The position numbers were made by a program, and so were the translations under genes. Below the pieces are notes generated by a model, which worked only from the letters and a program-made list of their open reading frames with translations, did not search any database and was not told the DNA's origin. Source: Thermotoga caldifontis AZM44c09 (GTDB taxonomy: Bacteria; Thermotogota; Thermotogae; Thermotogales; DSM-5069). Taken from it: a stretch of DNA of 64,000 nucleotides. The DNA lies in the NCBI RefSeq assembly GCF_000828655.1, contig NZ_AP014509.1, positions 62,001 to 126,000 of the forward strand. The letters run 5' to 3'. This document shows, piece after piece, positions 17,266 to 24,846 of the stretch; within the stretch, counting starts at the first letter, position 1, and every line of letters begins with the position of its first letter.

Positions 17266-18260
17266 GTGATTTTCTCTCTCAGGATGAGCTCGACGCGTTG
17301 CTGAAAAGTTTCTCGGAATCGCTCCCGGAAGAGGATAAGAAGATGATAGAAAGCATAGTCACGTTGATCTTCGATCCCGCTTCTTCCGCTCTCGGCATGA
17401 TCGTTGGGAGAGAAACGCGGATAAAAATCACTCAAGTAACGCAGACGTCTCTGAAAGACTTCATCACGAAGGCGACAGAAAGGATCGTCCTTGCCGACAT
17501 CAAGCTGAGCGATGCTCTGCAGTTGAACATGTCCATAGCGATGCCTGCATCGTTGGTGTTGAAGATGGTCGATCTGATGATGGGTGGCTCGGGCGAACCC
17601 ACCGATCAGAACATCGACGACATAAAACTCAGCGCGTTGAACGAAGCGTTGAACCAGATGATCGGTGCGAGCCTGACGCTCCTGGCTGAAAAGGCGAAAG
17701 GCAAAGTTTCCCTGGCAAAACTCGACATCAAGCCCGTGGACGATATCGAAAAGATCAGCACGCTCTTCAATCCCACAGAACTCCTGGTGTGCGCTGAGTG
17801 CCGGGTAGAAATGGAGAACTCTTCCTCGTCGAGTTTGTGGCTGTTCGCACAGCTGACAGCTCTCAGGGAAGTCAACGAAAAGCTCTTTCCGAAAAAGAAG
17901 GAAGAGAAAGTCAAGGTCCAGCCTGCGAAGTTCGAAGAGTTCACACCGGCCGAGACGGAGGTCCCGTTGCAACCATCTGAGATCCAGCAGAAGCTCGAGC
18001 TGCTATTCGATGTGCCTTTGAAGATCGTTGTGGAACTCGGCAGGGCGCGCATGACATTGAAGCAGGTCATGGACCTGACGGTCGGATCGCTCATAGAACT
18101 GGACAAACTCACCGGTGAGCCCGTGGACGTGCTGGTCAACGGCCGGTTGATAGCGCGCGGAGAAGTTGTTGTCATAGACGAAAACTTCGGTGTGAGGATC
18201 ACGGAAATAGTGAGTCCGAAGCAGAGACTCTATTCGATAAGGGAAACGAACGGCGTATGA
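17262..18260 (+). CDS. fliY: Flagellar motor switch phosphatase FliY
   Basis: 332 residues. The N-terminal CheY-P binding peptide (SDFLSQDELDALLKSF) is followed by a CheC/CheX-like phosphatase domain (about 20-210), a linker, and a C-terminal FliN SpoA domain (about 245-325). Of the two ExxN catalytic elements of CheC-like proteins, one is intact (NEALNQ in the second half). The first-half equivalent reads ESIV, lacking the Asn, so only one site appears active. FliY replaces FliN in the switch and dephosphorylates CheY-P. It is coupled to fliM upstream and to the next gene by ATGA. Confidence 0.94.
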   Translation: MSDFLSQDELDALLKSFSESLPEEDKKMIESIVTLIFDPASSALGMIVGRETRIKITQVTQTSLKDFITKATERIVLADIKLSDALQLNMSIAMPASLVLKMVDLMMGGSGEPTDQNIDDIKLSALNEALNQMIGASLTLLAEKAKGKVSLAKLDIKPVDDIEKISTLFNPTELLVCAECRVEMENSSSSSLWLFAQLTALREVNEKLFPKKKEEKVKVQPAKFEEFTPAETEVPLQPSEIQQKLELLFDVPLKIVVELGRARMTLKQVMDLTVGSLIELDKLTGEPVDVLVNGRLIARGEVVVIDENFGVRITEIVSPKQRLYSIRETNGV

Positions 18261-18856
18261 GAAAGTGTTTCACCGTCTTTCTTCTCGTTTGCTCGGTGCT
18301 CTCTTTCTCTGCAAACTATCTCTTCGATCTCGTCGAACAACTGGCAGGTGTCAGGGACTTCGTTGTGGATTTCGATCTGACGGCGGAAGTGAAGCAGAAC
18401 GCCGAGAGCAGAGTCTTTCACACATCTTGTCTGCTCGCGGTCAGGAACCTTGAAGACTTCTACTTCCTTGTGAAGAAACCGGATTTTCTTTCGAATCTGT
18501 CGTTCATGTACCTTTCACGCACCAGAAGACTCGTGTTCGGCACCGGAACATCGCAGGACTTTGAAACTATCGATATTCCAACCGCTTACATAACACAGTC
18601 TGTTCTGTCAGCGCTCAGACTGTTGCAAACACCTCTGGTCGGTATAAGGTCTGAAGGTGACTATCTCATCCTGACGTTTTCGAAACTCGTGGCGCAGCAG
18701 GTGGAAGAACCCATCAAGGTGAGGCTCGAAATCAGAGATTCACAGTTGAAATCGATCGAGATACTCAGCCCATCTGAGGAAGAGAAGATAAGCGTGAAGA
18801 TCAACAGACTGGTGCTAAACGCGAAGACAGACGAGTACTTTCAGCTCCCGCGCTGA
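18257..18856 (+). CDS. Secreted LolA-like protein at the end of the flagellar operon
   Basis: 199 residues. A clear signal peptide (MRKCFTVFLLVCSVLSFSA) is followed by a beta-rich domain whose layout (DFDLTAEVKQ..., FYFLVKKPDFL, VRLEIRDSQLKSIEILSP) resembles LolA/LppX lipoprotein-carrier folds. The identity is tentative. It starts within the fliY stop (ATGA), so it is cotranslated with the switch protein. A link to flagellar function or to the outer sheath (toga) is only suggested by this position. Its 3' end overlaps the convergent MBL-fold gene by 16 bases. Confidence 0.6.
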   Translation: MRKCFTVFLLVCSVLSFSANYLFDLVEQLAGVRDFVVDFDLTAEVKQNAESRVFHTSCLLAVRNLEDFYFLVKKPDFLSNLSFMYLSRTRRLVFGTGTSQDFETIDIPTAYITQSVLSALRLLQTPLVGIRSEGDYLILTFSKLVAQQVEEPIKVRLEIRDSQLKSIEILSPSEEEKISVKINRLVLNAKTDEYFQLPR

Positions 18857-19587
18857 TGTAGAAGGTTCTCCAGGCTCCAGCCGAAGAGCTCTGGAAACCT
18901 CCTCTTCGAAAAATTCTCGTCCGACATGACGTCCTGAAGGTTCAAAGCCCCCTCAATGAGCCTCTTCATTTTCATCAGATAACGCTCCATCGCCTTGAGA
19001 CTCTCCGTATTCGCGATCTCACCGTGTCCTGGAACGATCCAGACCGGTTTCAACGTCTCGACGAATTTCAAAGCGTCGATCCACGCATCCAGGTCGCTGT
19101 CGGCGACGATTTCAGGATGAAACCCGTTGAACAGCAGATCGCCCGCGACCACGAGCCTTTCCTGCTTGAAGAAGACGATGGAAGAATCGGGTGTGTGACC
19201 ACCCAGCCGTTTGACCAGCAGGTTCCTGTCCTCGTACTCTTCGTCGAACAGGAAGCTGGGAGTGACGATCTTATCGATCCTCGGCAACTTCGACAGGTAC
19301 TCTTCGTCGAACGATTCCATGAGCGACTTCGTGAGCTCACTCGAGACTATTTTGAACTCTTCAAAAGCGACGTTTCCGAAGGTGTGATCCGGATGGTAGT
19401 GCGTGTTCACGACGAGACCGATCGGCCTTCTGAAAAAGTCGTTCACGAATTCTTTCACTTTCCTGGCTTTTTCTGGAAAGAGCGATGTGTCAACGACGAC
19501 GACACCATCCTTAGTCAAAACAGCCGTCACGTTCGATGAACCTTCCGCACCGATGACGACGGTCCGATCGTTCAGGGCCTTTATCAA
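18841..19587 (-). CDS. Metallo-beta-lactamase-fold hydrolase
   Basis: 248 residues from a TTG at 19587, chosen because GGAGGTG sits 7 bases upstream; the frame is open further but that part overlaps csaB and its start region. The metal motif HYHPDH (His63, His65, Asp67, His68) and the later GGHTPDS and VPGHGE histidine motifs are intact, so a binuclear metal site is expected. Similar proteins include thiolesterases, glyoxalase II-like and beta-lactamase-like hydrolases. The substrate is unknown. It is divergent from csaB, with only 57 bases between the starts. Confidence 0.85.
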   Translation of the reverse strand: MIKALNDRTVVIGAEGSSNVTAVLTKDGVVVVDTSLFPEKARKVKEFVNDFFRRPIGLVVNTHYHPDHTFGNVAFEEFKIVSSELTKSLMESFDEEYLSKLPRIDKIVTPSFLFDEEYEDRNLLVKRLGGHTPDSSIVFFKQERLVVAGDLLFNGFHPEIVADSDLDAWIDALKFVETLKPVWIVPGHGEIANTESLKAMERYLMKMKRLIEGALNLQDVMSDENFSKRRFPELFGWSLENLLHQRGS

Positions 19588-19609
19588 CTCCAAACACCTC
19601 CGGTATAAT
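19581..19609 (+). promoter_or_regulatory. Promoter for csaB
   Basis: TTATCA (19581-19586) and a perfect TATAAT (19604-19609) are separated by 17 bases, the optimal spacer. It lies about 36 bases before the csaB TTG. The -35 box overlaps the first codons of the divergent MBL-fold gene. Confidence 0.65.
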
Positions 19610-19644
19610 TCATTTGATACTTCTCGCTGAGGAGATGCTTTTCC

Positions 19645-20649
19645 TTGACGACAGCCACGTTGTTCGGTTACTACGGTTACGACAACCTCGGAGACGAACT
19701 GCTCTGCGAGGAGAGCATCAGAATCCTCAAAGAGGCAGGTTTTGAAAGGATCTACCTTCTGCTGAGAAAAGAAAAGCTGAAAAGTTTCTCTCGACCAGGC
19801 GTGATTCCCATCGACAGGTTCAATCCCGCAAAAGTTCTTGGAGCGATCCTGAGAAGCAAAGTGGTCGTGTGCGGTGGAGGAGGAATCCTCCAGGACGAAA
19901 CGAGCTTGAAGAGCTTGATTTATTACTGCTCCATAATCTACGCCGCTTCGATCCTGAACAAACCTGTACTGCTCTTGGCGAACAGCCTGGGGCCTTTGAA
20001 GCACGGGATCTCCAGATGCCTCGTGAGTAACATCCTGCGCAGAAAGAACGTTTTTTTCATCGCCCGCGACAGGGTGAGTTACAGGTACGCCAGACTCGTC
20101 GGTGCGAAGAACGTTTCCCTCGGAACAGACCTCGCGATTGGGGCTATGGAGTATTTGCAATCTCAGGAGAAACAGAGAAAAATCAGCCTGTGCCTGAAGA
20201 AAGAATTCGACCTCGATCTGATAATAGAATCGGCGAAGCTCTACGGCTTCGAACCCGTCCTCGTTCCACTGAGCCCGCAGGACGAGCCCGCGTGTCTGAA
20301 ACTGGCGAAAAAATACAGTTTACCGATCTCTCACCAGCTCGTGAAGGACCTTCTCTCTTCCTCGCTCGTCGTATCGCAACGTCTGCACGGTTGTCTTTTG
20401 GCGGCTCTGACCGGCTCACCCTTCATTTCTCTGAACAGCTCGAAGAGCAAGAGATTCCTTGAAAGATACTTCCCCAAGTACGAGGGTTTCTGCATGAAAG
20501 AAGACCCAGCGCAGATCGTACTCGCCATGGTGAGACTGAAAGACATCAGGCTCGAAGCGAAGAAGATGGTCGAAGATTTCACGAAGATGCGTCAGGAAGC
20601 GATCGACCTTCTGAGAACCGTTTCGAGTAGAAAAAAGGAGAGGGGCTGA
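19645..20649 (+). CDS. csaB: Polysaccharide pyruvyl transferase CsaB
   Basis: 334 residues. The CsaB/WcaK family pattern is clear: GYYGYDNLGDELL at the N-terminus, VVCGGGGILQDETS, NSLGPL, and the C-terminal sugar-nucleotide half with SQRLHGCLLAALTGSPF. CsaB adds pyruvate ketals to cell-wall polysaccharide, which in Gram-positives anchors SLH-domain proteins. In Thermotogales SLH proteins such as Omp-alpha tie the toga to the wall, so a similar anchoring role is likely (inference). The TTG at 19645 follows GAGGAG by 10 bases. The stop is adjacent to the encapsulin stop on the other strand. Confidence 0.9.
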   Translation: MTTATLFGYYGYDNLGDELLCEESIRILKEAGFERIYLLLRKEKLKSFSRPGVIPIDRFNPAKVLGAILRSKVVVCGGGGILQDETSLKSLIYYCSIIYAASILNKPVLLLANSLGPLKHGISRCLVSNILRRKNVFFIARDRVSYRYARLVGAKNVSLGTDLAIGAMEYLQSQEKQRKISLCLKKEFDLDLIIESAKLYGFEPVLVPLSPQDEPACLKLAKKYSLPISHQLVKDLLSSSLVVSQRLHGCLLAALTGSPFISLNSSKSKRFLERYFPKYEGFCMKEDPAQIVLAMVRLKDIRLEAKKMVEDFTKMRQEAIDLLRTVSSRKKERG

Positions 20650-20659
20650 TCAGCCCCTC
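20631..20659 (-). terminator. Intrinsic terminator of the encapsulin operon (inside csaB 3' end)
   Basis: Bases 20640-20659 form a perfect 20-base palindrome (GAGGGGCTGA/TCAGCCCCTC) centred on the two back-to-back stop codons TGA|TCA of csaB and the encapsulin gene. On the minus strand it is followed after three bases by six T residues (complement of 20631-20636), the layout of an intrinsic terminator. On the plus strand no T-tract follows, so it seems one-directional, although the hairpin would also form at the end of csaB mRNA. Confidence 0.75.
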
Positions 20660-21444
20660 AGCGCGCATATCGAATTGGGTTCTTTCACAAGCAACGTCAA
20701 GCTCTCAGAGACGTAGAACTCTAAAGCGTGGTCCTTCGGACCGATGAAACCTATCGACAGATCCTGACCGAGGATGAGGGAAGCGTAGAGCGGAGAATCG
20801 CAGATCAGTACTCCAGAATTCTGCAGAATCGGTGCCTTGTAGATCTTTTTGACCATCGTGAGCAGATGTTCCATCTCCGTCTGGTTGCCATTTTCGTACC
20901 TTCTGAACAGTTTGTTGTACCTGTCCGGAGACAACGCGAGCAGATAAGGACCGTGAAAGCCCGCTTCATCCAGTTTCGTGATCGCCGTGATCACGTCTTC
21001 CACCGCCTGACCAACCTTTTTCCAGTCGCTCAGGTTCACTTCCACACCCGCCAGGCTCAAGAGTCCTTTCTGGTCAGCTATACCGTGGAAGATCAACTTC
21101 TCTTCGAATTGAACGCATTCCAAAACCGCCCTGGTGAAATCCGAAAGATCGATCGCGACCTTCTCTCTTTCGAACGCGGCGATGTCCCTCACGGAGAGCT
21201 CGAACGTTCTGTGCACGTAGTAAAGTGGCAGACTCTTCGAGACGAACACACCGTTCTCAAGCTTTTCGTCCGCCAGAGAAACCTGCTTGACACCGACACC
21301 GAGCGGTCCAACGAGGTTCAAAATCTTCCTTCCGGTGAGGTTCGCCTTCGCCAGTTCCAGCATGGATTCGTTCAACAGCTTCCACAGTTCCTCACTTATC
21401 GGTGCTTCTTCCTGCATCAAATACCTGTTCGCCACGTCAATCAC
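20650..21444 (-). CDS. Encapsulin nanocompartment shell protein
   Basis: 264 residues, the size of the HK97-fold encapsulin shell. Segments such as GPLGVGVKQV, KSLPLYYV, DLSDFTRAVL and the C-terminal SLILGQDLSIGF align by eye with Thermotoga maritima encapsulin. The shell self-assembles into an icosahedral protein compartment. It is the second gene of a two-gene operon and overlaps the cargo gene by 8 bases. In the T. maritima protein a Trp (W87) in the segment after KSLPL stacks on bound flavin. Here the matching segment reads ELSVRDI with no Trp, so flavin binding at that site is doubtful. ATG start with an adequate upstream site inside the cargo gene. Confidence 0.93.
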   Translation of the reverse strand: MIDVANRYLMQEEAPISEELWKLLNESMLELAKANLTGRKILNLVGPLGVGVKQVSLADEKLENGVFVSKSLPLYYVHRTFELSVRDIAAFEREKVAIDLSDFTRAVLECVQFEEKLIFHGIADQKGLLSLAGVEVNLSDWKKVGQAVEDVITAITKLDEAGFHGPYLLALSPDRYNKLFRRYENGNQTEMEHLLTMVKKIYKAPILQNSGVLICDSPLYASLILGQDLSIGFIGPKDHALEFYVSESLTLLVKEPNSICALRG

Positions 21445-21778
21445 CTTCTTTCAGCGAACCAACGGTTGGCTCCTCGTCGTCCCCTTCGGCCATCAGTTGT
21501 TCGACCTCTTTGAACCCTTCTTCCATGAACTTCGCCTCATCTTTCGTGAGTATGTCCAGAAGCTTCGTGAACTCACCGATGTGCACCCTCTCTTCGTTGG
21601 CTATGTCGATGAGAACCTTTCTGGCCAGCGGATGATCCGTCGCATCGGCGATCGCCATGTACTGATGGACCGCTTCGTGCTCGGCGGCGATGTTCAACCT
21701 TATGGCGCGGACGAGTTCTGACAGCGTGAGCTTCCTGTCCGGAACCTTTCCACTGAAAGGATTGACGAATTCAGGCAT
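21437..21778 (-). CDS. Encapsulated ferritin-like cargo protein (EncFtn/Flp type)
   Basis: 113 residues from the ATG at 21778, with AAGGGGTG just upstream. Two helices carry the half-ferritin di-iron residues: Glu33/Glu35 in AAEHEAVHQY and ExxH at Glu63-His66 in IANEERVHIGEF. Such proteins dimerise to build a ferroxidase site. The C-terminus is an acidic linker ending in PTVGSLKEGD, which matches the TVGSL-type cargo-loading peptide of encapsulins. So the protein should sit on the inner shell surface and oxidise Fe2+ for storage. A longer in-frame start at 21805 is rejected because it lacks a ribosome site and runs into the promoter. Confidence 0.92.
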   Translation of the reverse strand: MPEFVNPFSGKVPDRKLTLSELVRAIRLNIAAEHEAVHQYMAIADATDHPLARKVLIDIANEERVHIGEFTKLLDILTKDEAKFMEEGFKEVEQLMAEGDDEEPTVGSLKEGD

Positions 21779-21795
21779 TCTATCACCCCTTGTCA

Positions 21796-21801
21796 ATTGT
21801 A
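21796..21801 (-). promoter_or_regulatory. -10 box of the encapsulin operon
   Basis: TACAAT on the minus strand (complement of 21796-21801) lies about 18 bases before the cargo gene ATG, giving a short leader that begins near its AAGGGGTG ribosome site. No strong -35 box is seen. No clear palindromic Fur site was recognised in the 137-base gap between the two divergent iron genes. Confidence 0.45.
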
Positions 21802-21915
21802 GCACAAAAATGGATCAAAACCATTCCTTAGGCTTTGAGAAAAAACACAGTTCCAGATCCCCGGTGTTGTTCGTTCAACGAATTAGATTTAGAATTTGAA
21901 CAGGAGGGAAACGGT

Positions 21916-22764
21916 TTGGAACCGAGTGGCGATAAAACCGTCCTGCTGAGAATGCAGAAGGCGGAGATGACGGAATACATAGTCTATTCAAAACTTGCCA
22001 GAATGGACGAGAAGAACTCCGAGGTTCTCTCGAGGATCGCGAAAGACGAGCTGGCGCACTACAAGAAGCTGAAAAGCTTCACGCAGACCGACGTGACACC
22101 GAGCTGGTGGAAGGTGATCTTCTATCTCTTCCTCGTGAAGCTTTTAGGTATAACCTTCACCTTGAAGCTGATGGAGCAGAACGAAGAGGAGGCGCAGAAA
22201 AAGTACAGCGACATCGGGCAAACGGAACTGCTGAGCGACGAAGAGGAGCACGAAAAATTGTTGCTCAAGCTTATAGACGAAGAGAGGATCGAGTACATAG
22301 GCTCGATGGTCTTAGGGTTGAACGATGCGCTCGTGGAACTAACGGGCGCGCTCGCAGGTTTAACGTTAGCGATACAGAACGCGAAGATAGTGGCGCTGTC
22401 CGGTATCATCACGGGACTCGCCGCCGCACTCTCCATGTCCGCGTCGGATTATCTGTCGCGGAAGTCTGAAGGTGGAAACAAGAAACCCTTGAGGTCCGCC
22501 CTCTACACCGGCATCGCGTACCTGATCACGGTACTGTTTCTGGTCTTTCCGTACATCGTTCTGAACCGTCCCATCGTGTCGCTCTGCTGGACCATAGCGA
22601 ACGCAGTTCTTGTGATATTCGTTTTCACCTTCTTCGTGTCCGTGGTCAGGGAGGAAAACTTCAAGAAGAACTTTTTGGAGATGCTCTCGATCAGCATGGG
22701 CGTCGCGGCCGTTTCGTTCTTCATAGGGCTGCTGGCACGAAAGTTTTTCAACATAGAGGTATAG
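21916..22764 (+). CDS. Ferritin-like/VIT1 membrane protein (MbfA-type iron or manganese exporter)
   Basis: 282 residues from TTG 21916, which has AGGAGGG 7 bases upstream. The N-terminal 130 residues form a rubrerythrin/ferritin-like domain with two E...ExxH sets (KAEMTEY...DELAHYK and EQNEEEA...DEEEHEKL). The C-terminal half is a VIT1/CCC1 transporter: five hydrophobic segments, with GLNDALVELTGALAGLTLAI, the SMSASDYLSRKSE motif and two late helices. MbfA-like proteins of this build export iron from the cytoplasm. It is divergent from the encapsulin-ferritin operon with 137 bases between, a coherent iron-handling locus. It could also move Mn2+. Confidence 0.9.
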   Translation: MEPSGDKTVLLRMQKAEMTEYIVYSKLARMDEKNSEVLSRIAKDELAHYKKLKSFTQTDVTPSWWKVIFYLFLVKLLGITFTLKLMEQNEEEAQKKYSDIGQTELLSDEEEHEKLLLKLIDEERIEYIGSMVLGLNDALVELTGALAGLTLAIQNAKIVALSGIITGLAAALSMSASDYLSRKSEGGNKKPLRSALYTGIAYLITVLFLVFPYIVLNRPIVSLCWTIANAVLVIFVFTFFVSVVREENFKKNFLEMLSISMGVAAVSFFIGLLARKFFNIEV

Positions 22765-22767
22765 CAC

Positions 22768-23568
22768 GTGAAAATCTACTGTGAACCTCTCATGCGAAAG
22801 GTTGAACTTTCAAACAGAATCGAGAGGATCGTGAGCCTGGTTTCAGGATTCACCGAAACCATCTTCGAGATGGGCCATGGCAGCCGTGTGGTGGGCGTGT
22901 CGAAGTACTGTGCACGGTACGTGAGGAACCTCAACGCCGAAGTGGTTGGAGATTATCTGAACGTCGATCTTTCGAAACTGAGATCGCTCGAACCGGACCT
23001 GATACTCTTAACGACGGGTGTTCAAATGAAGCTTGCGCTCGATCTGGTACGGGAAGGCTTTCCCGTCTTCGTCCTGCCTTTGCCGAGGAGCATCAACGGT
23101 GTTTGGGAGAACGTGGTACTGCTGGGCGGTCTTTTGAACGACGTAGAAGCTGCGCGCAGGCTCGTCATGGAATGGCAGAAGGTGTTCCTGGAAGGTTGCG
23201 AAACCCATCGGGATAAACCTTCCGCCTATGTGGAGCTGTGGTTCGGAAGGCATCTGAGAACTGTGGGTGCTATGAGCTTTGTGAACGACGTCGTCGAATA
23301 CGCAGGACTGAAAAACATCTTTTCGAGCGTCAACGAAGCGTTCTTCATACCACCCCTGGACGAAGTGAGTTCACAAAGACCGAGGTTCGTCATCTTCTTC
23401 CACGAACCGGAGTACCCCGTCGATCCACGAGAGCTCATCGCATCGAGAGGTTGGAACTGGGATATGAAACTGATAGAATCCACGGTGGAGGCCGGAAAAA
23501 ACCTGATACACGACGGACCATCGATGATGCGCACGGTGAGATGGCTGAGGGAACAAATCTGGAGGTGA
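22768..23568 (+). CDS. BtuF-like corrinoid/metal-chelate binding protein without signal peptide
   Basis: 266 residues. The fold pattern is that of class III periplasmic binding proteins for cobalamin or siderophores: RIERIVSLVSGFTETIFEMG, VVGVSKYC, VVGDYLNVDLSKLRSLEPDLIL, then a second lobe. No signal peptide or lipobox is visible, which is unusual for BtuF. Similar cytoplasmic-looking versions occur as lone genes. No BtuC or BtuD gene is adjacent. It starts 4 bases after the VIT1 gene with a weak GAGGTAT site and is followed by the MFS gene, so it may be cotranscribed with both. The ligand is unknown; the AdoCbl-dependent KamDE enzyme elsewhere in the window makes cobalamin plausible. Confidence 0.7.
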   Translation: MKIYCEPLMRKVELSNRIERIVSLVSGFTETIFEMGHGSRVVGVSKYCARYVRNLNAEVVGDYLNVDLSKLRSLEPDLILLTTGVQMKLALDLVREGFPVFVLPLPRSINGVWENVVLLGGLLNDVEAARRLVMEWQKVFLEGCETHRDKPSAYVELWFGRHLRTVGAMSFVNDVVEYAGLKNIFSSVNEAFFIPPLDEVSSQRPRFVIFFHEPEYPVDPRELIASRGWNWDMKLIESTVEAGKNLIHDGPSMMRTVRWLREQIWR

Positions 23569-23573
23569 GTCAG

Positions 23574-24830
23574 TTGAAAGAGTTCAAGTACTGGAAGATT
23601 TACCTTCTGGGACTTGGGTTCTTCGGTATAAGTGTCCTGTGGCCACTGTACAACGCTTATGTTCCCATCTTTCTGAAAGACTTCGCCTTGCCATCGTTCA
23701 TCGTAGGCTTCATCATGACCATCGACAACCTTTTCGCGATCTTCATGCTTCCTTACATAGGAACGCTGAGCGATCAGACCAGGACGAAGCTTGGAAGAAG
23801 AAAACCGTACATACTCTTGGGAGCTCCACTGGGTGCTCTGTTCTTCGCGCTGATTCCTTTCTGCAAGGACTCCGGTTCTCTCGCTTTGATGATGTTCGTC
23901 ATAATCCTGATGAACTTCTCCATGGCGCTGTTCAGATCACCACTGATCGCGCTCATGCCAGACATAACTCCCTCCGAGAAACGAAGCCAGGCGAACGGGA
24001 TCATCAACTTCATGGGAGGTCTCGGAGCCTTACTGGCTTACTTTGGAGGCAAGCCCCTGTACGATGCCAACAAGGCCTATCCGTTCATCGTGGGCGCCAC
24101 GCTGATGCTGGTGGCCAACTTGCTGGTGGTGATGTTCATCCAGGAACCCAAGCAGTACAGAACCAAGATGGAAAAACTGAACGTCGTCGAAACAGTGAAG
24201 AAAGGTTCCTCCGAGCTGGTAGAAAACCTGAAGGACGTGTTCGGTTCCGAGGAAAAGAGTTTGCTGATGATGCTCCTTTCCATCTTTTTCTGGTTCGTCG
24301 GTTTCAACGCGATAGAGACCTTCTTCACCAGCTACGCAAAGTTCCACATGAACATCAGCGAGAGCACGGGAGCGCTCGTTCTGGGCGTGTTCTCACTCGT
24401 CTTCATGGTGTTCGCACTGCCTGCAGGTTTCATAGGCGCGAGGCTCGGCAGGAAGAGGACCATAAGGTTCGGATTGACCACGATAGTCGTGTGCCTGCTG
24501 GTGGCGGTCTTGATGTCACGCCTCCTCCCCAGGAGCACGCTCCTTTATTTGTTCTACGCGATTTTTGCCATCAGCGGTGCTGGCTGGGCGTTGGTGAACG
24601 TGAACTCTCTGCCCATGGTGGTCGATATGACCAGGTCCGAAAAAGTTGGTGGCTACACTGGACTTTACTACTTCTTTTCGATGGCTGCCAACATCGTGGC
24701 ACCTCCACTCGCAGGTGCTTTCATAGATCTGACTGGCTACGGCTCGCTGTTCGTCTTTTCCATAGTCTTTCTGGTTCTGTCGTACGTGACCATGGGCTTC
24801 GTGAGGAGAGGAGAAAGAATTGAAGAATGA
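23574..24830 (+). CDS. MFS transporter, sugar/cation symporter type
   Basis: 418 residues with about 12 membrane helices. The loop 2-3 motif GRRKPYILLGAPLGALFFAL (near residue 65-85) and loop 8-9 GARLGRKRTIRFGL are typical of major facilitator proteins, and the RRKPYILLG form resembles sucrose/maltose-type (SLC45-like) carriers. Substrate is not established. Start TTG 23574 is supported by GGAGG 8 bases upstream; the longer frame to 23238 overlaps the preceding gene and is not used. It overlaps or abuts the aminotransferase gene downstream. Confidence 0.87.
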   Translation: MKEFKYWKIYLLGLGFFGISVLWPLYNAYVPIFLKDFALPSFIVGFIMTIDNLFAIFMLPYIGTLSDQTRTKLGRRKPYILLGAPLGALFFALIPFCKDSGSLALMMFVIILMNFSMALFRSPLIALMPDITPSEKRSQANGIINFMGGLGALLAYFGGKPLYDANKAYPFIVGATLMLVANLLVVMFIQEPKQYRTKMEKLNVVETVKKGSSELVENLKDVFGSEEKSLLMMLLSIFFWFVGFNAIETFFTSYAKFHMNISESTGALVLGVFSLVFMVFALPAGFIGARLGRKRTIRFGLTTIVVCLLVAVLMSRLLPRSTLLYLFYAIFAISGAGWALVNVNSLPMVVDMTRSEKVGGYTGLYYFFSMAANIVAPPLAGAFIDLTGYGSLFVFSIVFLVLSYVTMGFVRRGERIEE

Positions 24831-24846
24831 GAGGAGGAATTGCACG

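Noticed and set aside
19588-20160. N-terminal extension of the MBL-fold protein through csaB
   Set aside because: The extension is antisense to conserved csaB codons, has no family resemblance, and a TTG with a perfect GGAGGTG site at 19587 fits the fold start.
23238-23573. N-terminal extension of the MFS transporter
   Set aside because: It overlaps the BtuF-like gene in another frame and has no membrane character; the TTG at 23574 has a proper ribosome site.
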